NCBI GenBank assembly: GCA_947380285.1
Contig: CANCQD010000108.1
Location: 1-7,159, forward strand
Reading direction: 5' to 3'
DNA from: Burkholderiaceae bacterium
Lineage (GTDB): Bacteria; Pseudomonadota; Gammaproteobacteria; Burkholderiales; Burkholderiaceae
Length of the DNA stretch: 7,159 nt
Shown here: in pieces, positions 1 through 6,734 of the stretch
Position numbering within the stretch: the stretch's first letter is position 1
Layout: the number at the start of each line of letters is the position of its first letter
Made by a program: the position numbers and the translations under genes
The notes under the pieces: generated by a model
What the model was told of the DNA's origin: nothing
Database searches by the model: none
The model's input: the letters and a program-made list of their open reading frames with translations, nothing else

Positions 1-264
1 TGCTAGGTCAAATTTGCTTAATTCTTCGGCTAGGCGCATTTTTACGCCATATGAGAATCCTAGCCCCCCAAAACTTATTGGCAATTCAATGGATGCAAAT
101 CCTGCGGAGATGGCTTTGCGCAAAGAATCAACTGGTGATTTGCGTGCATATTCCCAATCCTTTGCATTCGGAGCAATCAAATCCGCCCCTAATATTTTGG
201 CCGAAGATAAATAATCCCTCTCCTGGGGTGATAAAAGATTATCAAATTCTTGACTAAGGGTCAT
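1..264 (-). CDS. Acyl-CoA dehydrogenase, N-terminal part (cut by window edge)
   Basis: Reading the minus strand from an ATG at 264-262 gives 88 open codons to the window edge. The peptide starts MTLSQEFDNLLSPQERDYL and contains AGFASIELPISFGGLGFSYG (about residues 56-75), followed by RLAEELSKFDLA. The pattern of an early helix, a glycine-rich 'PxxxGGLG' turn and then a 'xAEELxK' helix is what I recognise as the N-terminal helical domain of FAD-dependent acyl-CoA dehydrogenases, which form the 2,3-double bond of acyl-CoA thioesters. The FAD-binding and catalytic-base regions lie outside the window, so neither substrate class nor activity can be judged. The ATG follows the stop of the binding-protein gene by a single base (TAA-A-ATG), with only a weak GGAA as ribosome site, which suggests translational coupling. 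It is the last visible gene of the operon and fits with the synthetase and hydratase upstream. Family call fairly sure; specificity unknown. Confidence 0.8.
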   Translation of the reverse strand, partial: MTLSQEFDNLLSPQERDYLSSAKILGADLIAPNAKDWEYARKSPVDSLRKAISAGFASIELPISFGGLGFSYGVKMRLAEELSKFDLA

Positions 265-265
265 T

Positions 266-1480
266 TTATTTCCAAAGAGCGCACTTAGATTCTGATTTTG
301 TTGCAAAGGCCTGATCACCAGGAACGGTTGACAAGAGCTTGTAATAATCCCATGGGTACTTAGACTCTGAAGGTTTTTTTACTTGCATTAAGTACATATC
401 GTGAACCATTCGACCGTCTTGGCGGATATATCCACCTTTTGCATACATATCATTAATCTTGGCCGCCTTAATTTGTGTCATCACTTTTTCTGGATTATCG
501 CTACCAACGGCTTTAACAGCCTTGAGATAAGTTAGGGTTGCAGAATAGTCGGCAGCCTGCGTAGAGGATGGCTCTTTTTTCATAATTTCAAAGTAACGCT
601 TTGCCCATGCCCGAGTGTCTGCATTGGAGTCCCAATACCAAGCATCCGCTAAATACATATTTTGAGTTAAATCGAGGCCCAATGCATGAATGTCGGTAAT
701 AAACATGAGTAACCCTGCCAATTGCATTGTTTTAGTAATACCAAATTCATTAGCTGCCTTAATAGAATTAATAGTGTCGCCACCGGAATTGGCTAACCCA
801 AGAATTTTGGCTTTTGAAGACTGTGCCTGCAATAAATAAGAAGAGAAATCTTGCGAATTTAGTGGCGCTCTAACACTTCCCAGCACCTTTCCACCAGCAG
901 CATTAATAACAGTTGACGCATCATTTTGTAAAGCAGCACCAAAAGCATAATCAGCGGTTAAAAAGTACCATGTGTCGCCGCCTTGTTTAACAATAGCTGA
1001 GCCAGCAACTTTAGATAAAGCAATGGTGTCATAGGAATAATGCACAGTGTAAGGTGTGCATTCCTCATTGGTGACACGGGATGTTCCTGCCGAAACAACA
1101 ATAATTGGCCTCTTTTTTTCTGACGCAATTTTATTCATCGCCAAGGCAACAGATGAATTTGTCCCAGCTATCAGCATGTCAACACCTTGCTGGTCAATCC
1201 ATTCCCGAGCCTTACCAGCTGCAATATCTGGTTTATTTTGATGGTCTGCAGTTAATAGCTCAATCTTCTTGCCATTGACAGATCCTCCAAAGTCACTAAT
1301 CGCCATCTTGATCGCCTCGATACCGCCCTGACCATCGATATCCCCATATAACCCAGAAATATCAGTGATAAAGCCGATCTTCACCGTATCACCAGATATT
1401 TGTGCATTCGCGCTAGTAAACAAAGCCGTTACAACAGTGGCTATAGCGGTTGTAACTATTTTTTTTGATATCTTCTTCAT
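266..1480 (-). CDS. Liv-type (Peripla_BP_6) periplasmic substrate-binding protein of an ABC transporter
   Basis: A 404-residue secreted binding protein of the branched-chain amino acid/amide/aromatic-acid type. Residues 1-26 form a Sec signal peptide: KK-rich start, hydrophobic core, and ANA before Q27 as a SPase I site. The mature protein opens with the typical strand and ligand loop VKIGFITDISGLYGDIDGQG (33-52), followed by LLTADHQNKPDIAAGKARE (75-93) and the lobe motif GDTWYFLTADYAFG (168-181). Its only two cysteines, C141 and C400, could form a disulfide between the middle of the chain and the C terminus. The start is supported by a strong AAGGAGA five bases before the ATG. It lies 30 nt after the reductase gene and one base before the dehydrogenase gene. 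No permease or ATPase gene is in the window, so it either uses a partner beyond the left edge or shares one encoded elsewhere. The ligand cannot be read from sequence; the neighbouring CoA enzymes point to an organic acid. Confidence 0.9.
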   Translation of the reverse strand: MKKISKKIVTTAIATVVTALFTSANAQISGDTVKIGFITDISGLYGDIDGQGGIEAIKMAISDFGGSVNGKKIELLTADHQNKPDIAAGKAREWIDQQGVDMLIAGTNSSVALAMNKIASEKKRPIIVVSAGTSRVTNEECTPYTVHYSYDTIALSKVAGSAIVKQGGDTWYFLTADYAFGAALQNDASTVINAAGGKVLGSVRAPLNSQDFSSYLLQAQSSKAKILGLANSGGDTINSIKAANEFGITKTMQLAGLLMFITDIHALGLDLTQNMYLADAWYWDSNADTRAWAKRYFEIMKKEPSSTQAADYSATLTYLKAVKAVGSDNPEKVMTQIKAAKINDMYAKGGYIRQDGRMVHDMYLMQVKKPSESKYPWDYYKLLSTVPGDQAFATKSESKCALWK

Positions 1481-1485
1481 GACTA

Positions 1486-1492
1486 TCTCCTT
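1486..1492 (-). promoter_or_regulatory. Strong Shine-Dalgarno of the binding-protein gene
   Basis: AAGGAGA on the minus strand, five bases upstream of the ATG at 1480-1478. It is the best ribosome binding site in the operon, consistent with a need for high periplasmic levels of a binding protein relative to the enzymes. Confidence 0.75.
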
Positions 1493-1510
1493 AATATTTA
1501 TAAATTAACC

Positions 1511-2506
1511 TTAAGCATTAACATCTACCACTATTCGACCCCGAACTTCACCCCTCAAAATCTTTTTACCCGCCTCAACAGCACTTTCCAAATTAATAAT
1601 TTGAGCAATAGAGTTAAATGCATCTGGGTATAAATCACTAGCCAAACGTTTCCATGCCGCCTCTCTCATCGAGCGATTGGCCATAACGCTGTCAATCCCA
1701 ACTAAACTTATGCTGCGCAATATAAATGGGGCGACAGATAGGGGCAAATCCATTCCTTGAGCCAACCCACAGGCAGTGACAACGCCACCATATCTAGAGC
1801 TTGCGCATGCATTGGCAAGCGTATGCGATCCCACGGAATCGACCACCCCCGCCCAACGCTCTTTTTGCAATGGTTTCCCAGGCTCAGATAATAATTCGCG
1901 AGGTATCACTTCATTTGCGCCAAGACTTTTAAGGTAGGCATGTTCTTCAACTTTACCAGTTGAGGCAATCACCGTATATCCTAAATTTGAAAGTATAGAT
2001 ATGGCAAAAGATCCAACCCCTCCACTAGCGCCTGTAACTAAAATTTCCCCTAATTGAGGGGTAACGCCATTTCTCTCTAGTGCCATCACGCATAGCATGG
2101 CAGTATATCCAGCAGTGCCAATTGACATGCAGTCCTTAGAACTTAAAGAGTCTGGTTTCTTGATCAACCAATCCCCCGATATGCGAGCCATTTGAGCAAG
2201 TCCGCCCCAATGAGACTCGCCTACCCCCCAACCATTGAGTATGACCTTATCTCCCACCTTCCATTGGACATCGTCACTTGATTTAACGGTGCCACAAAAA
2301 TCGATACCAGGGACCATAGGAAATTTTCTTACTACCGGGGACTTTCCAGTGATCGCCAATCCATCCTTATAGTTAATAGTTGAGTAGTCTATGTCAACAG
2401 TCACCCCCCCTTTTTCAAGAACAGGTAAATCAGATTCATTCAAATTTTTTATCACTGATTCAGTTTTTCCATCGTCAGACTTGGTTAAATATATTGCACG
2501 AAACAT
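1511..2506 (-). CDS. acuI: Acrylyl-CoA reductase (NADPH)-like MDR oxidoreductase, AcuI/YhdH family
   Basis: A 331-residue zinc-free medium-chain dehydrogenase/reductase. It aligns by eye along its whole length with E. coli YhdH, sharing NYKDGLAITGK (45-55), KFPMVPGIDFCGTV (61-74), GWGVGESHWGGLA (92-104), GTAGYTAMLCVMALE (130-144), the nucleotide-binding turn VTGASGGVGS (157-166), YGGVVTACGLA (239-249) and the end IVVDVN. In this family AcuI reduces acrylyl-CoA to propionyl-CoA with NADPH, which detoxifies or assimilates acrylate or 3-hydroxypropionate. Length matches the family (about 325-330). The ATG is preceded by AAGGAA. It begins 13 nt after the TetR gene, a pairing like the acuR-acuI arrangement known from Rhodobacter sphaeroides. 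That context raises confidence in acrylyl-CoA as substrate, although the family also reduces other enoyl compounds. Cytosolic. Confidence 0.88.
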   Translation of the reverse strand: MFRAIYLTKSDDGKTESVIKNLNESDLPVLEKGGVTVDIDYSTINYKDGLAITGKSPVVRKFPMVPGIDFCGTVKSSDDVQWKVGDKVILNGWGVGESHWGGLAQMARISGDWLIKKPDSLSSKDCMSIGTAGYTAMLCVMALERNGVTPQLGEILVTGASGGVGSFAISILSNLGYTVIASTGKVEEHAYLKSLGANEVIPRELLSEPGKPLQKERWAGVVDSVGSHTLANACASSRYGGVVTACGLAQGMDLPLSVAPFILRSISLVGIDSVMANRSMREAAWKRLASDLYPDAFNSIAQIINLESAVEAGKKILRGEVRGRIVVDVNA

Positions 2507-2519
2507 AAGATATTCCTTG

Positions 2520-3149
2520 TTATTTTTTATCTACTGGTTGAAGTAATTCAGAAATAAACAATCTACTAACGATATCTAAAGGAAGACTCGATAGCTCCAA
2601 TTTTGCACAAAGAACTGCACCCTCCCAAGCACACCAAAAGAAATTCGATAACTCAGATGAATTAACTTTTGTTTTAATTTCTCCCGCTGCCTTAGCAAGA
2701 TCAATGCAATGCATAACCTGATTGCGCCAATCGGAAATGACACTTAAAAGCTCAACCCGAAAACGCTCCTCTAAACTTGCCATTTCCTGACCTAAGTTAC
2801 CAATGAGGCAGCCACGTTTAAAGTCATATCGCTTAACTCCCTCCTCAGCCTCTTTAGTGAAGTTCTTTAAGCGCTCTAATGGGGATATCTTTTCATCACT
2901 TAAAATTCGCTGTAATTTATTCGAAAAATAAGTGCCGTAGTTTTTGATAACTTCTAGAGCATAGTCATCTTTACTTTTAAAGTAGTAATAAAAAGATCCT
3001 TTCGGCACTTCAGCAATTTCAACAATCTCATCAAGGCTCGTGATGCTAAACCCTTTTTGCGTAAAAATCGCAGTGCCAATTTTAATTAAGGAACTTCTTT
3101 TTTCATTTTGTAATTTTGGTGGTGAGCCAAATTGAATAACTTTAGTCAC
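2520..3149 (-). CDS. acuR: TetR-family repressor, AcuR/NemR-like
   Basis: A 209-residue regulator. Residues 17-64 are the TetR DNA-binding domain: helix-turn-helix around SLDEIVEIAEVPKGSFYYYF (38-57), then KSKDDYA. The C-terminal ligand domain carries RGCLIGNLGQEMA (112-124) and WEGAVLCAKLE (175-185), both hallmarks of the AcuR/NemR-type subgroup. C114 sits in the conserved GCL. AcuR of Rhodobacter represses acuI and is released by acrylate; that activity is inferred here from the adjacent acuI-like gene. The start is GTG: an in-frame TAA directly precedes it and AAGGA lies nine bases upstream. That AAGGA overlaps the stop codon of the MFS gene, so translation is probably coupled. The gap to each neighbour is only 12-13 nt, leaving no room for a promoter of its own, so its operator is more likely the palindrome at 6717-6734. 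The family is certain; the acuR name is tentative. Confidence 0.78.
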   Translation of the reverse strand: MTKVIQFGSPPKLQNEKRSSLIKIGTAIFTQKGFSITSLDEIVEIAEVPKGSFYYYFKSKDDYALEVIKNYGTYFSNKLQRILSDEKISPLERLKNFTKEAEEGVKRYDFKRGCLIGNLGQEMASLEERFRVELLSVISDWRNQVMHCIDLAKAAGEIKTKVNSSELSNFFWCAWEGAVLCAKLELSSLPLDIVSRLFISELLQPVDKK

Positions 3150-3158
3150 TTAGTAATG

Positions 3159-3164
3159 TCCTTA
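3159..3164 (-). promoter_or_regulatory. Shine-Dalgarno overlapping a stop codon, setting the GTG start of the regulator
   Basis: TAAGGA on the minus strand combines the TAA stop of the MFS transporter with the AAGGA of the regulator gene, nine bases before GTG at 3149-3147. This supports the GTG start and suggests that ribosomes finishing the transporter start the repressor. Confidence 0.6.
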
Positions 3165-4355
3165 TATTCCAATTGAGGGTTTAACTTGCCGCACCCGAAA
3201 GAGCGATCTCATAAAAATTAAGCCAAAAATTGGTCCTGGTAGCAAAATCCAAGCTACTTTATTTCCTATGTACGGAAATGAAAAGGTGACGAGCCAAATG
3301 GACAAAATAGTAATTAAAAATCCGATGCTATTTTGGATCGTCAATGCTGTTCCGACTAAATCTGAGGGGCATGCCTTGGCAGACATGGCAGAAAATTGAG
3401 GGGAATCAGCCACTACCGCAAAGCCCCACACCAACAAAATTAATAATTTCAAAAGCGTTGGCGCTTGATCAAGAAATGGATAAAGAAAACAGACTAGACC
3501 TGAGGTCAATAAAGCAAACCAAGCCACGCGGGCACTCCCAAGCGATTGACTAAATACCCCCCCTAGAATGCAACCTAAGGCACCAATCCCAATAATTAAA
3601 AATGCCAAACCAGACAAGGCAGGTGAGGTAAAAAAAGTATTGGTTGAAATGACAGAAATTAATAGCAAGGGAACTATCGTCCAAAATGCATACAATTCCC
3701 ACATATGCCCAAAGTAACCAAGAGCAGAAGATCTGAACTCAGGAACTCGGAAGGCATGAATCACATTAGAAAAAGAAACGCCTTTTTGCTTTAGGCTGCT
3801 ATTGAAATGTGGGCCATCTCCTAAAATAGCCACGGCAAGCGCAGCCAATATAGCCAAAAATGAGGAGCTTAAGATTACGGACTGCCAAGCTAAATCAGCC
3901 CCTAGCCATCGTATCCCATGTGGCAAGGCTGTTCCAAGAGTCAGCATGCCGACTAAAAGTCCTAAATTTTTTCCAGCCGTCTTCGGATCCCAGCCCACAA
4001 TTAACTTCATTCCCAACGGATAGATACCTGCCAGCGAAAGACCTACAAAAAAACGAAAGATGATCGCTGATATAAGCCCATAACTTAAGATCGCAAAACA
4101 GGCATTAAAAATGGCGCCCAATACACTACAAATCGCAAAAATTCTACTGGCAGAAAATTTATCAGCCCAGCCACTCAATGAAAAAAATAGGGTCCCAACA
4201 ATAAATCCAAGTTGCACAGAATTAGTTAGAAAGCCTAAATCTGCGGAGGATAAGCTCCATAGTTTAGTTAAGCTATCAGCCGCACTATTTGCACTAAACC
4301 ACAGTGAAGTGGCAAAAAGTTCAGCAATAACAACAACTAAAATGGGCTTACTCAT
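3162..4355 (-). CDS. MFS transporter (12-TM type), start moved to 4355
   Basis: An inner-membrane major facilitator of 397 residues when started at the ATG at 4355-4353, beginning MSKPILVVVIAELFATSLWF. A longer open frame reaches 4478, but its extra 41 residues are charged, unlike a membrane protein, and lie wholly within the hydratase gene. The chosen ATG overlaps the hydratase stop as ATGAGTAA, a typical coupling arrangement. Hydrophobic segments occur throughout, consistent with about 12 helices. GWADKFSASR (62-71) matches the MFS loop 2-3 motif, and the C-terminal half carries a conserved stretch ADSPQFSAMSAK...VGTALTIQNSIGF (316-345). P145-R149 and G121-D123 are polar sites within otherwise membrane-rich regions. 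Substrate and direction cannot be read; within this operon, uptake or efflux of an organic acid is the simplest inference. Confidence 0.88.
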   Translation of the reverse strand: MSKPILVVVIAELFATSLWFSANSAADSLTKLWSLSSADLGFLTNSVQLGFIVGTLFFSLSGWADKFSASRIFAICSVLGAIFNACFAILSYGLISAIIFRFFVGLSLAGIYPLGMKLIVGWDPKTAGKNLGLLVGMLTLGTALPHGIRWLGADLAWQSVILSSSFLAILAALAVAILGDGPHFNSSLKQKGVSFSNVIHAFRVPEFRSSALGYFGHMWELYAFWTIVPLLLISVISTNTFFTSPALSGLAFLIIGIGALGCILGGVFSQSLGSARVAWFALLTSGLVCFLYPFLDQAPTLLKLLILLVWGFAVVADSPQFSAMSAKACPSDLVGTALTIQNSIGFLITILSIWLVTFSFPYIGNKVAWILLPGPIFGLIFMRSLFRVRQVKPSIGI

Positions 4356-5178
4356 CAATACTAGTCCCTGCAAAACGAGCATCACGCCAGGCGATTGCCT
4401 CTCGCATACCGCGCTCTCGTGCAATCTCCATAAACGCTTTTTTATCAGGTGAGCCCACGGACTCAATTTGATGGTCAATATCTAATGCACATTTGAGGGC
4501 TTTTTGCATTCCCTGAATCTCATAGCCCTCATTAATTGCCTTCTTGGTGCCCATAACAACATTTGGATCTACCAAAGCAATCGATTTAGCTATTTGCATT
4601 GCTACCTTGACGTGTGATCCTGTTTTTACAACCCTACTAATAATTCCCATTTCAAGAGCATGATCAGCACTGATTCTGTCTTGACCAGTAAAAATAATAT
4701 CCTTCGCCTTTTTGGGCCCTATGACCCAGGGCAATAATAAAGTCACTATTCCCGCTCCAAATTTTAGTTCTGGCTCTCCAAATATTGCCTCTTCGCTAGC
4801 AATCGCTATATCACAAGACAAGGCAAATTCAAACGCTCCAGCCATGCAAGCACCATGAACTGCAGCAATCGTTGGCTTTGGGCTATTCCAGAATCTCATC
4901 GTGGTGTTAAAGTCGAGATCTAAAATTTCACGCCACACCTTTTCACCTGATGGCTTTGCATCCATTTGAGCTTTTAAATCAAATCCGGATGAAAATGCTC
5001 GCCCCGATCCACTTAAAACAATGGCGCGAACACTATCATCCGATTCAGCTAAATCCATTGCAGTATTAATTTCAATCAAAGTGGCTTTATCTAGAGCGTT
5101 TAGCCGCTCAGGTCGATTTAAAGTAATGTGAGCAATATTATTCTCGGATTGATATAGTATTGATTTGAAGTTTGTCAT
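4348..5178 (-). CDS. Enoyl-CoA hydratase/isomerase family protein (crotonase)
   Basis: A 276-residue crotonase-fold enzyme. ITLNRPERLNALD (18-30) is the family opening. GSGRAFSSGFDL (57-68) and HGACMAGAFEFAL (108-120) form the two halves of the oxyanion hole. E117 and E137 (in FGEPE) sit 20 residues apart, as do the two catalytic glutamates E144 and E164 of rat crotonase, so true hydratase activity is likely. Candidate reactions are hydration of acrylyl-CoA to 3-hydroxypropionyl-CoA, as proposed for AcuK in Halomonas, or of another short enoyl-CoA; DmdD, the methylthioacryloyl-CoA hydratase, is a relative, so a sulfur substrate cannot be ruled out. It starts 15 nt after the synthetase gene, and that AT-rich gap has no recognisable Shine-Dalgarno. 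It ends in an 8-nt overlap with the MFS gene. Cytosolic; family sure, substrate open. Confidence 0.88.
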   Translation of the reverse strand: MTNFKSILYQSENNIAHITLNRPERLNALDKATLIEINTAMDLAESDDSVRAIVLSGSGRAFSSGFDLKAQMDAKPSGEKVWREILDLDFNTTMRFWNSPKPTIAAVHGACMAGAFEFALSCDIAIASEEAIFGEPELKFGAGIVTLLLPWVIGPKKAKDIIFTGQDRISADHALEMGIISRVVKTGSHVKVAMQIAKSIALVDPNVVMGTKKAINEGYEIQGMQKALKCALDIDHQIESVGSPDKKAFMEIARERGMREAIAWRDARFAGTSIDE

Positions 5179-5193
5179 ATTTGATTAAATTTT

Positions 5194-6651
5194 TTAATTA
5201 ATAAAAACTGGATTGATAGAGTTAGCCAATATTTTATTTTTAAATTGACCCCTATCAGCTTTACCGGTTCCCCCCAGCGGAAGTTCTGGCATCAAATAGA
5301 AGGCATCAGGTTGCTTATACTTTTCTAATTTTTTATTTAAAAATAATTTCATATTTAAAGCATCAGAATTAGCTCCCGCCTTAAGCACTAGAAGAACATG
5401 GATCCGCTCACCTAAAATATCATCAGCAATGCCTACCGCCATTGCTGCAGATATATCGGGATGACTGCAAATAACCTGCTCAATCTCACCTGGTGTGATC
5501 TTATTTCCGCCGCGACTAATTAACTCCTTGCTACGACCCATTAATTCAACAACTAACTCATCCACCTCGCGAGCTAAATCACCGGTCTTAAACCATTCGT
5601 CACTAAATGCTTTCTTGGTTAGGTCTGGATCGTCTAGATAACCCTTCATTAAGAAAGGGCTCATAACTTGTAATTCACCGATTTCGCCTCTTGTTACTAA
5701 CTTTTGACTGTCATCCACTATCCTAAATAGAACCTCTCCAGAGGGGCGTCCAATACAGCCTGGATATTGCATATAGTCAATAGGAAACAGAAAAAAATCA
5801 CAGGTGGCCGTTTCTGTTGAGCCGTAAATATCAATTAAATTAGTATTTGAAAATTGTTTTCGGATTGATTTTGCCAACGATATACCCAAAGACTCGCCGC
5901 CAATTAATATTTGCTTTAAAGATCCCAGATCATTGACTTTTTTAATTGGTTCAATTAATTCAGCGCGAGAAAACAAAGCCCTCATCATTGTTGGGACCAT
6001 TCCAACACGGTTAATCTGCTCATCAATCAGAGTTTTTAGAAATGTCCCTGGCTCAAACTTCTCTTGCATGACCAGCCTCCCACCCATGAGTAGCGTTAGA
6101 AGGCAGACCCACAAACCAAAACTAAAATTAATATTTAATATAAGCAATGTAGATTCATCAATTTTAAAATCTAATAGTCGATTTATTTCGTTGATTTTAT
6201 TTAAAAAGGCTTTATGGGATACAACGACCCCTTTTGGCTCTCCGGTTGAGCCAGAGGTAAATATGACAAATGCAGCCTTAGATAAAATGCCCCTTTCAGG
6301 AGGAGTCTTTTTTGAAATGATAGAAACACCTTTATCAATCTGAAACTGCGCTTTGGTTTTGTTTTGTAGCTTCTTAAGCACCTCGGTTGGCGCAGTTCTA
6401 TGTACAGGAATAACCACTCCATGAGCCAGCCAAACACCCAGAATGGCAAGCACATCTTCAGCTTGATTGGAAACTAAAACAATTACTGGTTCATCGTTTT
6501 TAATCCCAAGTTCAATCAGGTGATTGGCAATTATTTTTGCCTCCTGCATCAATTCTTGATAGCTAACATTTTTTTTACCTGCACTTAAAGCAATGCGTTG
6601 ACCATATTTCAGGCCGGCACTTAAAAGCTCGAAACCAAGGTTATCAGTCAA
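5194..6651 (-). CDS. Acyl-CoA synthetase (AMP-forming, ANL superfamily), TTG start
   Basis: A 485-residue adenylate-forming enzyme that activates a carboxylic acid with ATP and attaches CoA. Visible core motifs in order: P-loop FTSGSTGEPKG (131-141), the IYGSTETA motif (275-282), KTGDLA (355-360), the hinge and C-domain GRSKELISRGGNKITPGEIE (372-391), and GTGKADR (461-467), whose K464 corresponds to the catalytic lysine of the adenylation step. It is rather short (relatives are often 500-560) but all these motifs are present. The start is TTG at 6651: an in-frame TAA lies 12 nt upstream, no ATG exists between, and the next Met is near residue 35. AAGAGA lies five bases before the TTG. This is the first gene of the operon, with the promoter about 50-80 bp upstream. 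The acid cannot be named; neighbours suggest acrylate or another short-chain acid. An aryl or fatty acid is less likely but possible. Confidence 0.88.
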   Translation of the reverse strand: MTDNLGFELLSAGLKYGQRIALSAGKKNVSYQELMQEAKIIANHLIELGIKNDEPVIVLVSNQAEDVLAILGVWLAHGVVIPVHRTAPTEVLKKLQNKTKAQFQIDKGVSIISKKTPPERGILSKAAFVIFTSGSTGEPKGVVVSHKAFLNKINEINRLLDFKIDESTLLILNINFSFGLWVCLLTLLMGGRLVMQEKFEPGTFLKTLIDEQINRVGMVPTMMRALFSRAELIEPIKKVNDLGSLKQILIGGESLGISLAKSIRKQFSNTNLIDIYGSTETATCDFFLFPIDYMQYPGCIGRPSGEVLFRIVDDSQKLVTRGEIGELQVMSPFLMKGYLDDPDLTKKAFSDEWFKTGDLAREVDELVVELMGRSKELISRGGNKITPGEIEQVICSHPDISAAMAVGIADDILGERIHVLLVLKAGANSDALNMKLFLNKKLEKYKQPDAFYLMPELPLGGTGKADRGQFKNKILANSINPVFIN

Positions 6652-6656
6652 AATAT

Positions 6657-6662
6657 TCTCTT
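6657..6662 (-). promoter_or_regulatory. Shine-Dalgarno for the TTG-initiated synthetase
   Basis: AAGAGA on the minus strand, five bases before TTG at 6651-6649. It is modest in strength but properly spaced, and with the in-frame stop just upstream it supports the TTG start. Confidence 0.5.
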
Positions 6663-6667
6663 AATGC

Positions 6668-6680
6668 CTATTGGCAATAG
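6668..6680. promoter_or_regulatory. 13-bp perfect inverted repeat in the operon leader
   Basis: CTATTGGCAATAG: arms CTATTG and CAATAG around a single G. It lies 17-29 bp upstream of the synthetase start, downstream of the predicted transcription start, so it could be an operator or, with such a short loop, only a DNA site rather than an RNA hairpin. No protein can be assigned. Confidence 0.35.
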
Positions 6681-6684
6681 CTAT

Positions 6685-6698
6685 TTGTATGGATACAA
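6685..6698. promoter_or_regulatory. 14-bp perfect inverted repeat near the predicted transcription start
   Basis: TTGTATGGATACAA: 6-bp arms around GG, close to the predicted transcription start. The TTGTAT...ATACAA shape resembles operators of GntR-family regulators, but no GntR gene is in the window, so the binding protein is unknown. It would be well placed to block transcription. Confidence 0.4.
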
Positions 6699-6702
6699 TT
6701 TC

Positions 6703-6731
6703 AATTTAATTAATAGTAGACGAACGGTCAA
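6703..6731 (-). promoter_or_regulatory. Candidate sigma-70 promoter of the acid-CoA operon
   Basis: On the minus strand TTGACC (6731-6726, five of six to consensus) is followed after 17 bp by TAAATT (6708-6703, four of six). A start near 6696 would give a leader of about 45 nt to the TTG start. It is the only good promoter seen between the IS and the first gene, and downstream intergenic gaps are too small for others. Prediction by eye only. Confidence 0.5.
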
Positions 6732-6734
6732 CTA
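6717..6734. promoter_or_regulatory. Candidate operator for the AcuR-like repressor
   Basis: TAGACGAACGGTCAACTA is an imperfect 18-bp palindrome with 12 of 18 positions symmetric (TAG..GA.CG.TC..CTA). It covers the -35 hexamer and part of the spacer of the predicted promoter, where a TetR repressor would exclude RNA polymerase. The TAGAC/GGTC elements recall operators of NemR-like TetR proteins. The assignment to the operon's own regulator is inference from position and family. Confidence 0.4.

Noticed and set aside
14..257. Two plus-strand open frames at the left edge
   Set aside because: They are antisense to the convincing acyl-CoA dehydrogenase N terminus and encode nothing recognisable.
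4356..4478. N-terminal 41-residue extension of the MFS frame
   Set aside because: It lies entirely inside the hydratase gene and is charged rather than membrane-like; the ATG at 4355 with the ATGAGTAA overlap is the natural start.
5933..6343. 136-codon plus-strand open frame
   Set aside because: Antisense to the synthetase core including its P-loop; no family features.
6201..6455. 84-codon minus-strand open frame
   Set aside because: Out-of-frame shadow within the synthetase gene, which has intact motifs on both sides, so no frameshift is implied.
266..6651. DMSP lyase or DMSP demethylase genes
   Set aside because: None of the coding regions resembles a known DMSP lyase or DmdA; only the downstream acrylate-type functions are present, so a DMSP pathway is not claimed.
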